Assembly: GCA_019925105.1 (NCBI GenBank)
Contig: JAHGAU010000002.1
Coordinates: 496,001 to 560,000 of the forward strand
Source: Niebla homalea
Taxonomy: Eukaryota; Ascomycota; Lecanoromycetes; Lecanorales; Ramalinaceae
Direction: 5' to 3'
DNA: 64,000 nt
Shown in pieces: positions 11,412-21,913 of this stretch. How positions within the stretch are numbered: position 1 is the stretch's first letter; every line of letters starts with the position of its first letter. A program made the position numbers and the translations under genes. Below the pieces are notes generated by a model. It searched no databases. It was not told the origin of the DNA and saw only the letters and a list, made by a program, of their open reading frames with translations.

Positions 11412-11741
11412 TTAGTATGACCTGACCGAATCTTGATTAGCTCTGCGAGAGATGTTAGAGCCTGCAGATGCTGAAAGAAGACATAGCTCACTTGACATAC
11501 CTGCCATGATCAGCTTTAGTATCTTGGTCCTTACGTCACGAACGTTCGTGTGATCTTGCAGGGCCACTGGATCACGTTTGGCTTGCTGCAAGAGGCTTTG
11601 CATGACTAGTTCTTGCAATATAACCTTAACCTCAGGATGTTTCTGTCTCAGCTCTATTTTCTGCTCCTCATCAGGCCCGCACGGTGCTCTGCTGCTATTG
11701 TTCGATCTGGCAATCCGCGCCGGAGATGACAGCGAAAGCAA
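11412..11741 (-). pseudogene. STI1/HOP co-chaperone C-terminal fragment
   Basis: The minus strand encodes KHPEVKVILQELVMQSLLQQ, then AKRDPVALQDH and VRTKILKLIMAG. This matches the DP2 (STI1) domain at the extreme C-terminus of the Hsp70/Hsp90 organising protein. Even a GTATGT donor after ATGGCAG and a downstream LIKIR-coding stretch are present, as in the last intron and exon of the intact gene. No TPR domains are detectable upstream, so this is a fragment of a duplicated STI1, not a functional gene. Substitutions at normally invariant places (ELVMQ for DPVMQ) support relaxed constraint. Identification rests on about 55 residues. Confidence 0.6.
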
Positions 11742-12792
11742 GATACGCCCCGGTAACTATTGGCAAGACTTCATTCAAATATAAAAATCGGATGGTCCTT
11801 CCAAGTATGTAAGGAAAAGGAAAAGGAAAAGGGAAAGTAATGACAAAGACTTGTACAGTCTGATAAGGTTTCGTCCTTGGAAGTCAATTTGTACCACTGC
11901 CATGACTTGGATGGGAGAAGGCAATGCTGGAGTGCAAGCTGAAGGTGATTGGTAAGACACAGAGAGTGGTGATGCAGTCGTGCATGGGAAGATGATCAGA
12001 TTGATTACTATGGAGAGGGTGACTGACGAGGCGTGGGCGTAAGGGACACCATTGCTAGGAGAAGCCAGTATATCAGTATCTTAGCAAGATCATAGCTCCT
12101 TATAGTGCTCTCCACATGTGGGTATATGTCTTGCCAACTTCTTGGCTCGACTGGAATCGGTACACTGGACCTTTGCCTCGCCTCGGATCAATTAACTTGT
12201 AATGATGTCGTGCTATGGTCCACTCCTAATCATTTCAGCAGTAAGGATGCTATGCCACCGTGCGTGGACGGCGCTAACGCTAAGATATGCCGGGCAAATC
12301 TCGGGGAGGCTTATCACACTGTCCCAATTCAAGCTTTTGCGCCTCGGGTGCCTTTCGTCGCTTGTGGTTGGGCAAACTGTCTGTAACTGTGCGTCAAGTC
12401 ATTGAAGTCCAGGAGTCCGGCGTCAGGCTTTGAGATGGTGAAGTGACGGAGGACTGTATTACCTCATGAAACCGCTCTACAGAGTACAGACGTTGCCCTG
12501 AGCTCTTTGATAAAAATTGGTACTCGAAGTTCTGGACTTGCGATCCGAATCTGTTTGGGCTAAGGAAATCGGTGCAAACATGGCTGATCTGGGAATATGA
12601 TATCTGCGACCTATTCACTCGACTATCAGCCTTGTCTTTGGAACGCAAAAGGAGCATGGGGAGAAACATGCCTTATGTAATTACGCTAGTTTGCATCAGG
12701 CTGAAGGTCCACTTTTGCACAGCCTCGACTACGAACCTTAACTTTCTTTCGATCATCCCCTTTTTCCACGCGCGACTTCTGATAGTAGTAAA
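11742..12792. other. Gene-poor stretch
   Basis: About 1 kb without a recognisable gene. Short open frames on both strands show no family motif. A polypurine stretch (AAGGAAAAGG repeats) occurs at about 11812-11840. Confidence 0.3.
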
Positions 12793-14880
12793 ATGACCTT
12801 CTATGGGGACGTCCCCACCCGGCGTGTTGAGAGCTCGACCTCCAGCGAGGACCTTCCACCATTTTCCTACCAACCTCTTGATAAGCATCAAATTCGGCTG
12901 TTGCAAATAGATTCAATCTCCGAGGGTGTCGTAAAATGCACAATCATCAATGTGTGCTTGGAGGACTCCCCGAAATACTATGCTTTATCCTACTGCTGGG
13001 GCTCTGGTATCAGGAACGAGAACTTCCCAATAAGCGAACACTTGTTCAAAATTACGCCTAATCTTCTTGAAGCACTACGGGAGGTACATGGTGTTTTGAA
13101 GAAATGTGACATTCACAAATTCTGCATTTGGGTCGATGCGATCTGCATCGATCAGGACAACGCAGACGAGAAATCAGTACAAGTCCAACAGATGGATCGG
13201 GTCTACTATGACGCTGAAAATGTTTTTATATGGCTTGGGAGGGAAGCTGATCAGAGTGGGAAGATAATGTTGGTACTGTCATGGCTTAATTCAGGTTCGT
13301 ACTACCAGCAATTGGTTGAGAAAGGCCCTGAGTCAAACGCAGACTTGGACCTTGCCGCGTTCAGGGCCGCCATTGACAAATCTGCGGCCCATCTGGCACT
13401 TGAGACCAGAGAACTCAAGGAAAATTATAACATTGAAGAAAAGAATCTGAAAGCACTGCAGTCTATTGAAGAATTTAGGAAGCGCTAGCCCCATTCATGC
13501 CAGCAGCGAGAACCGATGGAAAAAGTCCTTCAAAGTGACAGACTTCGTAATTGTCTGTTCAAGAGGGATGATGCGTTTTGGCAAGAATTCGTCATATTCG
13601 TCAACAGGCCTTGGTTTTCTAGAGTGTGGACGTACCAGGAATTGATGCTTTCCCGTGAAGCTACAGTCATATGTGGCGATGTTTCACTTAACTGGCATGC
13701 TGTGGGCAATCCCCGGTGGTGGCTCTTCAATAGTGATTGCTATGAGACGGTGTACTCCATGAGGCAGATGGGACTAGACCATACAGAGCTGTATCGGCAA
13801 ATGAACAGCTTCATATTGAGTATTCCGCCACTTGCGGGCGAGGCTAAATTCACAGGCTTTTACTGGAGATGAGAGCTCGCCAGGCCAAAGGACCGCGAGA
13901 CTTCATCTTCGGGCTGCTTGGTCTCGTGGGTGACGAGATCCGTTCCATGATCCCCATCGACTAGAATTTGCCTGAAGCATCTGTCTTCACAAATGCTGTG
14001 AAGGTCGCTTGTGCACTCCCTAATGGTGCTCTGTTCTTCTGCAAGATGTTGGAAGACTATGTGCATACTCCGAAAGCTCGGGTCAAAGATCTCCCCAGCT
14101 GGTGCCCTGACTTTAGCAACGGAGAATGGGATGTGGGGGCAAGCTCCGTCATAGCTCCCTTGATCTCCGATTCGGCTCTAAAAGGTTTCAAAAAGTTCGC
14201 GAGCGTAAGCTGTGGGCAAGACAACAACATCATAAATGTTGTGGGCATGCAGATGGATCGAGTCGGACAGTCTGCAAATGTCAAAGCTCCTAATTTTCGT
14301 CGTGAGTTCGAATCACTAGATTCAAATACCCCACAGAAAGTTGTCATTGCCACTTGCTGTCAGGGAACAACACGGGGAGCAACGCAGAAATGGCTGAAGG
14401 GTATAAGCGAGCTTTTCGTATCGAAGAATAACCATGCCTCACAAACTTGGCTTGAAAAGTACTTCTTCCACGAGTCCCAAGAGCCTGTCGACAACTTGCA
14501 TGAGAGATCAACGAGATATTATGGTTCTGCGAACAAATCCAAGCACAGGGCATTAAAACGTTCAAAGAGGCAAGGGACAAGCTCAATATCTCATTCAATC
14601 AAGTACTGCGTATCATAATGGACATCCTCCACAGTATAAGCGGCCATGGCAGCCAGATTTTCTTCCTCACAGCCTCCGGTCGCGTTGGCTCTTCGTCAGC
14701 ACTAACATGACCTGGAGATAATATCTGCCTTTTCCCTGGAGGTGAATACTTGCAAGTACTTTCATCGGACTGTAGGAGACACATCACTTGCGCCTCGGTG
14801 GAAGGTCTCATGGAAGATTCCTTGTTGAGCCGCTACCAAGATTGGGGGAATCAATGCGAAACATCTCATCTGGAGATATT
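12793..14880 (+). pseudogene. HET-domain (heterokaryon incompatibility) gene, multiply disrupted
   Basis: The N-terminal frame contains YYALSYCWGSG, FCIWVDAICIDQDN, QVQQMDRVYYDAENVFIWLG and later FSRVWTYQELMLS, the ordered blocks of a HET domain (about 240 residues). HET proteins mediate non-self recognition and cell death in fungi. The frame is broken at least four times: TAG at 13486-13488 with the same frame resuming directly, a frameshift near 13855-13870 before LEMRARQAK-PRDFIFGLLG, TAG at 13962-13964, and TGA at 14708-14710 before PGDNICLFPGG. The C-terminal region after the HET domain is still recognisable to about 14880 (LMEDSLLSRYQDWG). No intron consensus explains the breaks. Two of the stops could come from CAG by C-to-T change. 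Confidence 0.75.
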
Positions 14881-15695
14881 ACAAACTTTGGTCATGATTT
14901 GCAAGCTGTAGGTTCTATCACTTGACGCATCCCTCCATGCTGCCAATTGATTCCGGATGCGGGAAACATCCTAAGCGTTTACATCGTCAATGGCGTGGCA
15001 AATCAGAAGAAGAAGATCAAGATGGATAACATCCAACGGCAAATGATGTGGGATAGGTATTCATTACTCAAAATTGTATATTCTAACAATAATACAACAG
15101 ACCCTCGGGCTTATCACATCTCATCCGTAGCCATGCAGCATCGAAGTTACTGAAGGCTTGATCTCAATCACATGGAGATTGCAGGTGTCACAAGCAAATT
15201 GGTATCATTCAACTAGACATCCCAAATCGAATTTCTCGAAAGAAAAACCTGGGAGAGAAAATCACGGGCTGCAAGTGGACGAATCCCTCTGCTGAATTCA
15301 CGAAGAGGGGAGCCGGCATCGACCTCACGCGCCCATTGTGACCGACGTGGTCGTAAGTACTAACGCTTCATACACCCAATGGCCCGTATCTTTTGCGTTG
15401 CCAAACGAGTTGGAAAGCTTCGGTCACAGACATGGAAGTAATGCCATTTGAGTGTGAATGTGCTTAGCAGAAATACGATTCCGATCACCTCCCCTCCAAC
15501 GGCGTATCCGATGTCCAATTCAAGCGCGTGTTCACAAACAAAAAGTAGGATCTCTCATCGATTGGGCGGCACAGACCATCACTCTACCTAACGTACTAAA
15601 ACCTAGAAACCTGAAATCGATTCGACTTTTCAGAAATTGGAGACCGTCGTTTATGCCTCGACTTGTGTCGCTCCTCAAGGTTCCCAGGGAGGTAC
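14881..15695. other. Gene-poor stretch
   Basis: About 800 bp with no open frame showing a recognisable family. It may include more decayed sequence from the HET locus, but nothing can be assigned. Confidence 0.3.
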
Positions 15696-16989
15696 TCAGT
15701 TGCCTCCTTGCGGTGGTAGTCCGTCAGTATGGATGATCTCGATGTGACTTGCACACTTGTCCGTCTTGAAGGGCCGCTGACCGCCCACCTTGCCGCCATT
15801 CGCGCATTTGTCTGATACATCATAAGCGTAGAGTGCGACGTCGCCCAGAGTAGCATCGCAGCTGTCATCCCAGTCGGTTTCATAGTAGATCGCAATGGCG
15901 CACGTGTTCACGTACTACGCGTCAGCGGTCAGACAAGAGATCAACCAAAACGGCCAAGGGCAATGAAGGAGAGCTTGAGAAGAGATGACTTACAGCCGCC
16001 CACCAGGTTCCATCTTTCTTGCCATGCAGAACACCCTGGCCCGGAAATTGCAATAGTGTGTCGAACGCGTGCGTACAGTCATCCATCGCAGGTGAGGCGT
16101 CCGAAGTCTCGCACTTGACATCATCCGAGGACGCAGAAACACTGTCAGTGTCCGCCCAAACATTGGCCCAAGCCTCTGCGGTCCCGCGATCGAGAGGTAC
16201 ACCTGGTTTCTGATATGCAGGGTCCTGCTTGGAAGGATCAAGGGGCATGCGGGTGCCGCAGTCCGTCCTGACAAAGACGGTGTCGCCGTCACTTTTGCCG
16301 TCGCCGTTGCGCTTGAGTTGATCGGCGCAAAAGTTGCCGGTCAGTTGAGCATCACCATCACAGTCCAAAGCACCGCCAGGTACCGTTACGACGTTCTGTG
16401 TTGACATTGTGCCGCTGTCAAGGAATGCGTAAGCGAAGGGTTCTTGAAAATTTATAGGGGGAAGGGAGGCAATAGAACTTTCGTCTTACCAAGCAGTCTT
16501 TGTGATTGGAATGAACGTGAAGTATCCGCATTCACCAGTCTCCAGCTTGACCGAGAATGCACGCGCGATAGCATCGGCTGTGTTTTCATTGTATCCCCCA
16601 GATGTACCGATTTTGATGCCCTCAAGGAATTTGGGGGTGATGTTGATGCTCCATGAAACGGTCCTTGTATGTGTGGAGGTGATAGTACATGTCAAAGGTC
16701 CATGACAGTACGTATTTGCGAAAGGCTGCTCCTGCCCGTATTGAAATTGGGTGCGTATCTCGCAGAAGGCGGCACAATCATTCACGATATGGTTCATATA
16801 GGGACAGCTGCCATCTTCTTTGAGGGAATATTTGGGAGCGCAGACATCGGTGCCGTACTGGTGATACAAAATTGGTTCGGAATTGACACCATCGCAGGGA
16901 TTTCTCGGAACGAGCTTTGTGCTTTCTAGAGGCTTCGATGTGACAACAGACCTGAAGCCAAAGAGCGCAACAAAGACATAGGACAGCAT
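15696..16989 (-). CDS. Secreted cysteine-rich protein of unknown function
   Basis: Model: complement join(15696..15914, 15994..16414, 16490..16989), 379 aa. The start at 16989 gives a hydrophobic N-terminus (MLSYVFVALFGFRSVVTS) typical of a signal peptide. A longer in-frame extension exists but would bury this signal. The mature part has many cysteines in blocks such as NPCDGVNSEP, DGSCPYMNHIVNDCAAFCEI, ANTYCHGPLTCTITST and GECGYFTFIPITKTACGT. The second half has FVRTDCGTRMPLDP and an acidic, low-complexity segment. It resembles a family of secreted fungal proteins that carry the DCAAFCE and CHGPLTC signatures, but no activity is known to me. The intron junctions keep phase (TG|C and GCT|TAC). 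It is intact although its neighbours are decayed. Confidence 0.75.
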
Positions 16990-18186
16990 TCTGGGAGACG
17001 TGATGGAGATTATGGTGCGAAGAATCTGATGGAGTTCTGCTGCCATTCCTGGGCATAGGTTGAGACTAAATACTAAGACCAGCGTCCCTGGGGTGCCAAT
17101 GTCCAACAGTACCAAGCTTGTTCCATAGCGCTCGAATCCTCCTGAAATCGAGGCTGAAGATTGCTTAGAGCTAGTAGACGCACCATTGACAGACATAGAA
17201 AAGATGTTGGTAAGAGATCCATCACACTGGACTGAGTGCATCGCCGCTTATAGGCTCCTTGAGCAAAGGAAATGAGATAGACTGGTGGAAACAGACAAGG
17301 GTAATGAAGGCGCGACAGACAACGCCGCTCGCTACTCGTAGAGAAAATAAGTGTCTCATATCGATAGCTTGAGGTTTGGAGCTGGGAACGATTGCGACTT
17401 GCCCAGAAACCTCTCTGGCTTTTGCCGGATACTAAAAGCAGCAACCTTAGGAGCTTTTCGAATGGAAGTTACACGATGATCTGGCAGAAAGTTCGTTGGA
17501 AGTGTCTCATATAGCGACGGCGGTGGAAAAAGGGGAGAGAATGAAGCATAGATTTCTTGAAGCGAAGCAATAGTCTTGGTCTTAGATGTTGGAACAACCT
17601 AAACTTCTCATTCTTATGCCACTATCATAGTAGAGAACGGCACAGAGAGATACGATGAAATTTGAGGCTGATGGGAAAGGCGTGGTGTTTTAGCTCCTTG
17701 GCGCGCGCCTAGCTGGCAGCTTCGCCCTCGGGTAGCTCACCAAAAGTTGGGCGGGATTAAGGCCAAATTCCGGTGTAACTTTCTTCAGCCTTCGGTAGAA
17801 GTTTCAATTCCTTGGATTAGCGGTCTTGGCACTCCAAAAGCATGGTTCTATATTTGTTTTGTGCCTTACCGACCACACTACTGCAGTCACATGGCGTAGA
17901 AGACATGTTTCATCTTGTCAATTTGCTAAGACCTCTTGCCAATGGTTTCCGACTTTAATGTGACAATTGCAACCCTTTCGAGGCTGAGCATGAAGTGGCT
18001 TCAAGGGCGCAATATGTCCGTAGTAGTAACTGCCGGACCGCAGTCCACCGTTCTTTTCTGATGTCTTTCTTTCTTCCATGGTGCCGGCTACCACTGGTAT
18101 CTCTGACCTTGACTGTAAGACAACATTGCTCTCTTACCGTCAAACTTAGTGTAGACTTTCTCCACTGCTTTCGTCTCAACTTCACT
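16990..18186. other. Intergenic, no gene recognised
   Basis: About 1.2 kb between the secreted-protein gene and the His-rich gene. The minus-strand frame of the secreted protein remains open up to 17241 but shows no motif. A perfect palindrome GGCGCGCGCC occurs near 17699-17710. No RNA gene is seen. Confidence 0.3.
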
Positions 18187-18651
18187 ATGGCAGATCACTC
18201 TTCTCATGCTGCTCCAAGCCATCATACCACTGCCCATACCAATACCGTCCACGATACCCTTTTAGATCAGCATCATCATCATCATCAAGAACCTGACTAC
18301 CATCACCACCATCATCATCATCAAGAAGAACCTAACTACCATCACCACCATCGTCACGACCCTCATGACCCTCCGCCTTACACAGAAGACCCAGCTGCAA
18401 TAGAGGACCAGTCCCTCAATGCCTCCCATGTTAGATTATACCACACCTTCGAAGACGATGCCGTACGCAGGCGGAGGCCTCCTCAAGGCGAGAACCTATG
18501 CGTGACTTTACTGGGGGTTTTCATTATGATCGTTTTCTTTGTCTGCCTCGTAAGTCTGGCGCTCTCGAGGCGGACCGAATTGAGCAACGATCCGACAGAC
18601 CCAGATGGCACGAGGCATGGGCGAGGAGGGTATGGAATATTTTCCGAGTGA
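18187..18651 (+). CDS. Histidine-rich single-span membrane protein
   Basis: A 154-aa protein starting at 18187 (CACTATGG context). Residues 8-60 contain three histidine clusters (H5, H7 and H4 runs separated by Q/E-P-x-Y spacers) followed by DPPPYTEDP, a PPxY motif that could recruit a WW-domain ubiquitin ligase. One transmembrane segment follows, ENLCVTLLGVFIMIVFFVCL, and a short Arg/Asp-rich tail. No signal peptide precedes the His region, so it is either type II or tail-anchored-like in topology. Poly-His tracts can bind Zn, Ni or Cu; a metal-buffering or metal-sensing role is only inference. The frame extends upstream to 17995, but that part looks like untranslated sequence. No homologue is recognised. 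Confidence 0.6.
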   Translation: MADHSSHAAPSHHTTAHTNTVHDTLLDQHHHHHQEPDYHHHHHHHQEEPNYHHHHRHDPHDPPPYTEDPAAIEDQSLNASHVRLYHTFEDDAVRRRRPPQGENLCVTLLGVFIMIVFFVCLVSLALSRRTELSNDPTDPDGTRHGRGGYGIFSE

Positions 18652-18763
18652 AAGAATTGCGCCAGTAGAACCTGTCACCTAAAGGAAACGCACCCAGTGT
18701 TGAAAAGTGTGAATTCTCCACAGACTTAAATAAGGCGTCCTATTTCAACCTGGCCGAACATCA

Positions 18764-19096
18764 TCACAGCCTACAATTCACCTCTCTTTCCCAAGTCCGA
18801 CCCCAACCCTTTGCCTCGCTATCCAATCGCCTGAATTTCCCCGGTCGTTTCATACTCATGTCTCCAGGTACATGCAGCGCCTGGTCCTCCCTCCGCTCTT
18901 TCCCCCTGTCATCATGCGGGTCGTGCGCACACTGTCGATCGACATCTCCATCCCTCCAAGCCTGAAAGTTCGACTTTGGTGTGGTTTTCAGATTGACGCA
19001 CACAACCAGACGTGCCCCGTGGGACGCAAAAGCGAGGGCCATAGCTCGATTAAGTCGGGACGAGGAGCCTGTGACGATGCATACCTTATCCTGCAA
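18764..19096 (-). pseudogene. Short-chain dehydrogenase N-terminal remnant
   Basis: The minus strand begins QDKVCIVTGSSSRLNRAMAL and continues AFASHGARLVVCVNLK and QALHVPGDM. This is the first Rossmann beta-alpha-beta of a classical SDR. The dinucleotide motif should read TGxxxGxG; here it is SSSRLNRA, so both key glycines are lost. Only about 90 residues of a 250-290 residue family are present and the YxxxK active site is absent. It is a truncated and mutated fragment. Confidence 0.55.
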
Positions 19097-19404
19097 TCGC
19101 TGCCCATGCGAAAGGAGGGGGCGAAGGACGAAACCGCTCTTTCATTGTGACAGGTTTCTTACGTACAAGAGAACAGACATTGGGCGTGTAGTGGGCGAGA
19201 AGGAAGAGTTTTCGAACAGAGGGTCAGGTCAGCTGTATTAAGTCTCAATGCAACCCTCATTGTTGCTTGAAAATGCCAGAGAAGAGCAGCTTCAAGCTCG
19301 CTCCCTTGTAGGGGGCGGCTGGTCATGTGTGCCCTCCCTGTAGTGAGAGCTATAGGCACATCAATCAATCTTGAGACCTGCGCGATATTCAAACCTCGAG
19401 CGAT

Positions 19405-21585
19405 TCACGTTGCAATCCCAGACTTCTCATCCCACACGCGCTGCCAGATGCGCTCGTCAGCTTCCAGAGGTCTGTTCCATGTCCCTAAGCGTAAGGGCTT
19501 CTGCGTTCCTGGTTCAGGGAGACACATCCATTGTCGGACAACCCCGGGAACCTCTTCTTTTAGATGGCTGACACAAATCAATGCTTGATGGCGTGATAGA
19601 CCGCTGATGGGCTGCTGATAGCTTCTGAGATGCTGTGGCGTCGGGAGTACAGCTCTTGCTTCTATATCGTACCGCCCCCCAATTCTGAACGATCGTTCCT
19701 CACCCCAGGTTAAGAACAACATACACTTATCTCGGACATAGTCATCCATGCCGCTGAAGGCTTCATCAAGAACCACAAGGTCTGACTTCTTGATGATAGC
19801 CCGCAGGAAGAGAGCGACTCGCTGTGCACAAAACGATGCTTCACCAAATCGAATATCATCAGCCCAGTCGGTGCTTCTAGGTAATGCTTCATCCATTATG
19901 TAATGAGAACGTCGTCTAACAGTCTGAGTGGTTGAGGGATCAAACACAGGGTTTAGCTCGGCCTCGAACCAGCGAAGGCACGCATCAACTGTGTCATCAA
20001 TCTCTGTCGTAAGATTTGGCGAGCCAAGGAAAGTATCGGCCCAAGCGTTTTCGAGTGTCTGGCGCAGCGAGAGATTTCTGGGAAAGAAAGCGTGTATTTC
20101 CGGTGATGACTGGCCTATTCTAGACTGGAGATCGAATACTGAAATCCCCGGTCGGCCAGGCTGAGGCAAACGTGAGCGGCCAAACACCTCGAGTGGCTGA
20201 GAATAGGACTGAGGGTGATCGGAACATATTAGAGATATCAGTGTAGTCTTGCCGGTACCATTGGAGCCAAAAACGCCCCAGCGTTCTCCCCTGAGAACAT
20301 TCCACCACAAACCTGGCGATAAGTATTTGTGTTTGCGGCTGGCGAGGGGAGACGCTTCTTGTTTCCAGTCTCCGAGAATTGTTTTTTCACCATACGCGAT
20401 TCGAACGCCTTTCATTTTCACAAGAGCTTCCGAGGATGTAACTTCCTTTTCCGGTGACTTGAAAGGACTTAAGGGGAGTCCATCACGACTTTTGGACTTG
20501 AATATTTTGCTTGTAGTAGCCCACACAGGGAGACCTCTTTGATTTGGGTAGCCTGGCTTGACAGCCTTTGGTCTGCCCTCGATGGGCTTGATTAAGTCAT
20601 TGGTCCCATGCATAGGATGAGCTTGTCTTTCGCCCTGCGATTCAACGTGTGAAGCGGAGGCAAGGCGTACAATATGAGTAATCCACTCTGGCAGGGGATC
20701 CTGAGGGCGCAATCCTAGCACTAGCCGGGGAGACCTCGCTTCTGAGATCCGAAATAGCAATGCTGACAGATGTGTGACAGTTGCTGGATCCAGACCCATG
20801 AACGGTTCATCTAAAAGCAGTACGAGGGGTTTTCCTAACAATGCTCGCGCGATCCGAGCCCTTCTAGTCTGACCATTACTTAGATTGCTCATTGGCATAG
20901 GTATTAAAGCTTTGAGATTGAGATCATCGATGACTTGGCCAAGGTTTTTGCTATCCACCTTTTTCTCGCTTTCCTGTTGGAAAGGATTGAGTTCCGTGTT
21001 GCCTTCGAGGAAATCTAGCAGCGAAAAGTCTGTCTCTTCTCTTCTGCTCTCATAACGCGCACTCATGTAAGCTCCTCGTGTACCCAATCTCCCAACACCG
21101 CCTTTCTCCACATCAAAGCCAACATATTGAACTGCGCGTGCTGGGCTCTGGTAGCGCTGCTCCAGCCCATCCAAAGAGAGAAATGGATACGAGCGAGCGG
21201 TCGGCGGAATGCAAATGTGCTTTCCTTGTAATACGTCAAAGAACCAAGTCTTTCCCGCATTGGATGGAGCTATGACGGCCCAGTGCTGTGGTGGATCAGA
21301 GATGGAGGGTAGCTGAAATCTCAAGTTGGGAAATATGGGCGAATTGCCAGAGTCCACATTTTCCGACGCTGAAGGATACCGCCTGTAAAATGTAGCATCT
21401 TCGATCTTGATAATGGGTGCTTCGTGCTTCGTGGTGCCGAAGGACCGAATATTGAAGCCATGGAGAGCACGGCGTTGCAGGAGCCCTCCGCGCATTACCA
21501 GCCGAACCCTCGAACAATTTGTTCCTTCAAGATGCAAAAAAGCACGCGGCGGCTGTGTTTCCGCACATATTGTGGCACCAGTCAC
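19405..21585 (-). CDS. Two-cassette soluble ABC ATPase (yeast YDR061W-like)
   Basis: A single 726-codon frame with two nucleotide-binding domains and no transmembrane domain. NBD1: Walker A APSNAGKTW (106-114), signature LSNGQTRRARIARAL (about 235-249), Walker B VLLLDEPFMGLD (255-266). NBD2: Walker A GSNGTGKTT (440-448), a degenerate signature region (FGEASFCAQRVAL, about 580), Walker B LVVLDEAFSGMD (603-614). The order and the lack of membrane spans match the ModF-like fungal family represented by yeast YDR061W. The N-terminus contains an Arg-rich segment after an internal Met at residue 31 (MRGGLLQRRALHGFNIRSFG) that would suit a mitochondrial presequence; the real start may be there. Substrate unknown. 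No intron is needed. Confidence 0.9.
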   Translation of the reverse strand: MTGATICAETQPPRAFLHLEGTNCSRVRLVMRGGLLQRRALHGFNIRSFGTTKHEAPIIKIEDATFYRRYPSASENVDSGNSPIFPNLRFQLPSISDPPQHWAVIAPSNAGKTWFFDVLQGKHICIPPTARSYPFLSLDGLEQRYQSPARAVQYVGFDVEKGGVGRLGTRGAYMSARYESRREETDFSLLDFLEGNTELNPFQQESEKKVDSKNLGQVIDDLNLKALIPMPMSNLSNGQTRRARIARALLGKPLVLLLDEPFMGLDPATVTHLSALLFRISEARSPRLVLGLRPQDPLPEWITHIVRLASASHVESQGERQAHPMHGTNDLIKPIEGRPKAVKPGYPNQRGLPVWATTSKIFKSKSRDGLPLSPFKSPEKEVTSSEALVKMKGVRIAYGEKTILGDWKQEASPLASRKHKYLSPGLWWNVLRGERWGVFGSNGTGKTTLISLICSDHPQSYSQPLEVFGRSRLPQPGRPGISVFDLQSRIGQSSPEIHAFFPRNLSLRQTLENAWADTFLGSPNLTTEIDDTVDACLRWFEAELNPVFDPSTTQTVRRRSHYIMDEALPRSTDWADDIRFGEASFCAQRVALFLRAIIKKSDLVVLDEAFSGMDDYVRDKCMLFLTWGEERSFRIGGRYDIEARAVLPTPQHLRSYQQPISGLSRHQALICVSHLKEEVPGVVRQWMCLPEPGTQKPLRLGTWNRPLEADERIWQRVWDEKSGIAT

Positions 21586-21854
21586 CAGTGGTTGCCGCAG
21601 AGGATACTGCGGCTTTACGAAATATCTCCGAAGATGCGAGGCTGGTGAGGCTTCCCTCGAGATCAGCTGCCCCCCTCAATGCAGTATTTAGATGATAAAG
21701 TGACAAGTTGCAAGCTTGGGAGGCTATTTAGATGAAATATGGCCTGCGGCGAATACATATCAGCTTTAAGACGGGGAAGATACAACAAAGAAAGGCTACA
21801 AATGTGTGATATCTCGAACCTTTTAAGGCACTAAAGATCACCAAATGACCATAC

Positions 21855-21880
21855 CTACTCACCTAAATAGGTGGCCGCTC
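21855..21880 (+). repeat. 26-bp direct repeat, left copy
   Basis: A 26-bp word containing CACCTAAATAGGTGG (a near-palindrome) is identical at 21855-21880 and 23065-23090. Both copies are followed by GCAATAATT, directly on the right and after about 21 bp on the left. The pair brackets the AT-rich inverted-repeat element. Confidence 0.85.
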
Positions 21881-21913
21881 CCGGAGCAAGCTTTGCAGGT
21901 TGCAATAATTATA

